From positions 18,281,927-18,345,926 of the forward strand of contig CM036767.1 in the NCBI GenBank assembly GCA_020796225.1: DNA of 64,000 nt, written 5' to 3'. The position numbers and the translations under genes were made by a program. This DNA comes from Arion vulgaris (lineage: Eukaryota > Mollusca > Gastropoda > Stylommatophora > Arionidae). Numbering within the stretch: the stretch's first letter is position 1; the number at the start of each line of letters is the position of its first letter. The notes under the pieces are model-generated. The model was not told where the DNA came from and ran no database searches. It saw nothing but the letters and a program-made list of their open reading frames with translations. This document shows, piece by piece, positions 63,385 through 64,000 of the stretch.

Positions 63385-64000
63385 GCGTCCACTGTAGAAT
63401 TGAACCCACTAGTCTAAGAATCAAATTCACCAACAACTGCACTCACTATGGAATTGAACCCACTAGTCTAAGAACCAAGTTCACCAACTGCCCCCACTAT
63501 GGAATTGAACCCACTAGTCTAAGAACCAAGTTCACCAACAACTGCACCCACTATGGAATTGAACCCACTAGTCTAAGAACCAAGTTCACCAACAACTGCA
63601 CCCACTATGGAATTGAACCCACTAGTCTAAGAACCAAGTTCACCAACAACTGCACCCACTATGGAATTGAACCCACTAGTCTAAGAACCAAGTTCACCAA
63701 CAACTGCACCCACTATGGAATTGAACCCACTAGTCTAAGAACCAAGTTCACCAACAACTGCACCCACTATGGAATTGAATCCACTAGTCTAAGAACCAAG
63801 TTCACCAACAACTGCACCCACTATGGAATTGAACCCACTAGTCTAAGAACCAAGTTCACCAACAACTGCACCCACTATGGAATTGAACCCACTAGTCTAA
63901 GAACCAAGTTCACCAACAACTGCACCCACTATGGAATTGAACCCACTAGTCTAAGAACCAAGTTCACTAACAACTGCACCCACTATGGAATTGAACCCAC
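63385..64000 (-). repeat. 54-bp array of the tRNA-like part of SINE-D, runs off the window
   Basis: About 11 units visible. On the minus strand each reads CAGTTGTTGGTGAACTTGG (A-box-like), TTCTTAGACTAGTG, GGTTCAATTCC (B-box, agreeing with GGTTCRANTCC), ATAGTGGGTG. The first unit is diverged, the third has a 3-base loss, and the rest are almost identical. The right end is not reached at 64000. Confidence 0.95.

Overview
This 64-kb window is nuclear DNA of a eukaryote, almost certainly an invertebrate animal. It contains almost only transposable elements, their fragments and tandem arrays. I find no convincing host protein-coding gene, tRNA gene or rRNA gene. The mix is typical of large mollusc or chelicerate genomes: many 5'-truncated RTE-like LINEs, tRNA-derived SINEs, hAT and mariner-like MITEs, and an LTR. 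The taxon cannot be fixed from the sequence.

Names used here are my own. R1 = RTE-like LINE with a YFGHIKRH.GLE C-terminus and a (TGATG)n tail. R2 = RTE-like LINE with a TRRDR.RNE.IR / KWFGHL.RM C-terminus. R3 = RTE-like LINE with RRWRYVGHTMRR and an (ATT)n tail, plus relatives. R4 = RTE-like LINE with YRRMLRIPWTAK.TN.EVLN and a (TGAT)n tail. N5 = I/Nimb-like LINE with RNase H remnant and a CxCG...H...C tail. Z6 = LINE C-terminus with a degenerate zinc finger. SINE-A to SINE-H are short interspersed families, most with a pol III B-box.

Layout. 1-8 kb: LINE fragments and SINEs. 8.05-11.1 kb: an R1 copy whose reverse-transcriptase ORF is split by a 2.3-kb array of a 28-bp unit. 12.2-13.9 kb: a 1.64-kb LTR with 5-bp target-site duplication (TSD) inside an R2 copy. 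14-19.7 kb: LINE fragments, a hAT MITE and a larger hAT relic. 19.7-34.6 kb: a 15-kb array of a 43-bp unit (about 346 copies) derived from R2 coding sequence. 34.8-43 kb: LINE fragments, SINEs, two hAT relics and small arrays. 43.5-47.3 kb: two R3 copies, one carrying two datable nested insertions. 48.8-58.9 kb: chimeric SINEs, MITEs and R2 copies. 58.9-60.6 kb: a 26-bp array abutting an R1 copy. 61.9-64 kb: an R4 copy with an 85-bp triplication, then a 54-bp array built from a tRNA-derived SINE that runs off the window.

Two observations stand out. First, at least seven tandem arrays, with units of 11 to 85 bp, arose inside the C-terminal coding or 3' part of LINE copies. In several cases element sequence resumes on the far side of the array, which indicates expansion in place. 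Second, one head of about 110 bp (with GTCGTAAGAGGCGAC) is joined to four different 3' modules. Two or three of these come from the 3' ends of different LINE families, a modular SINE-building system.
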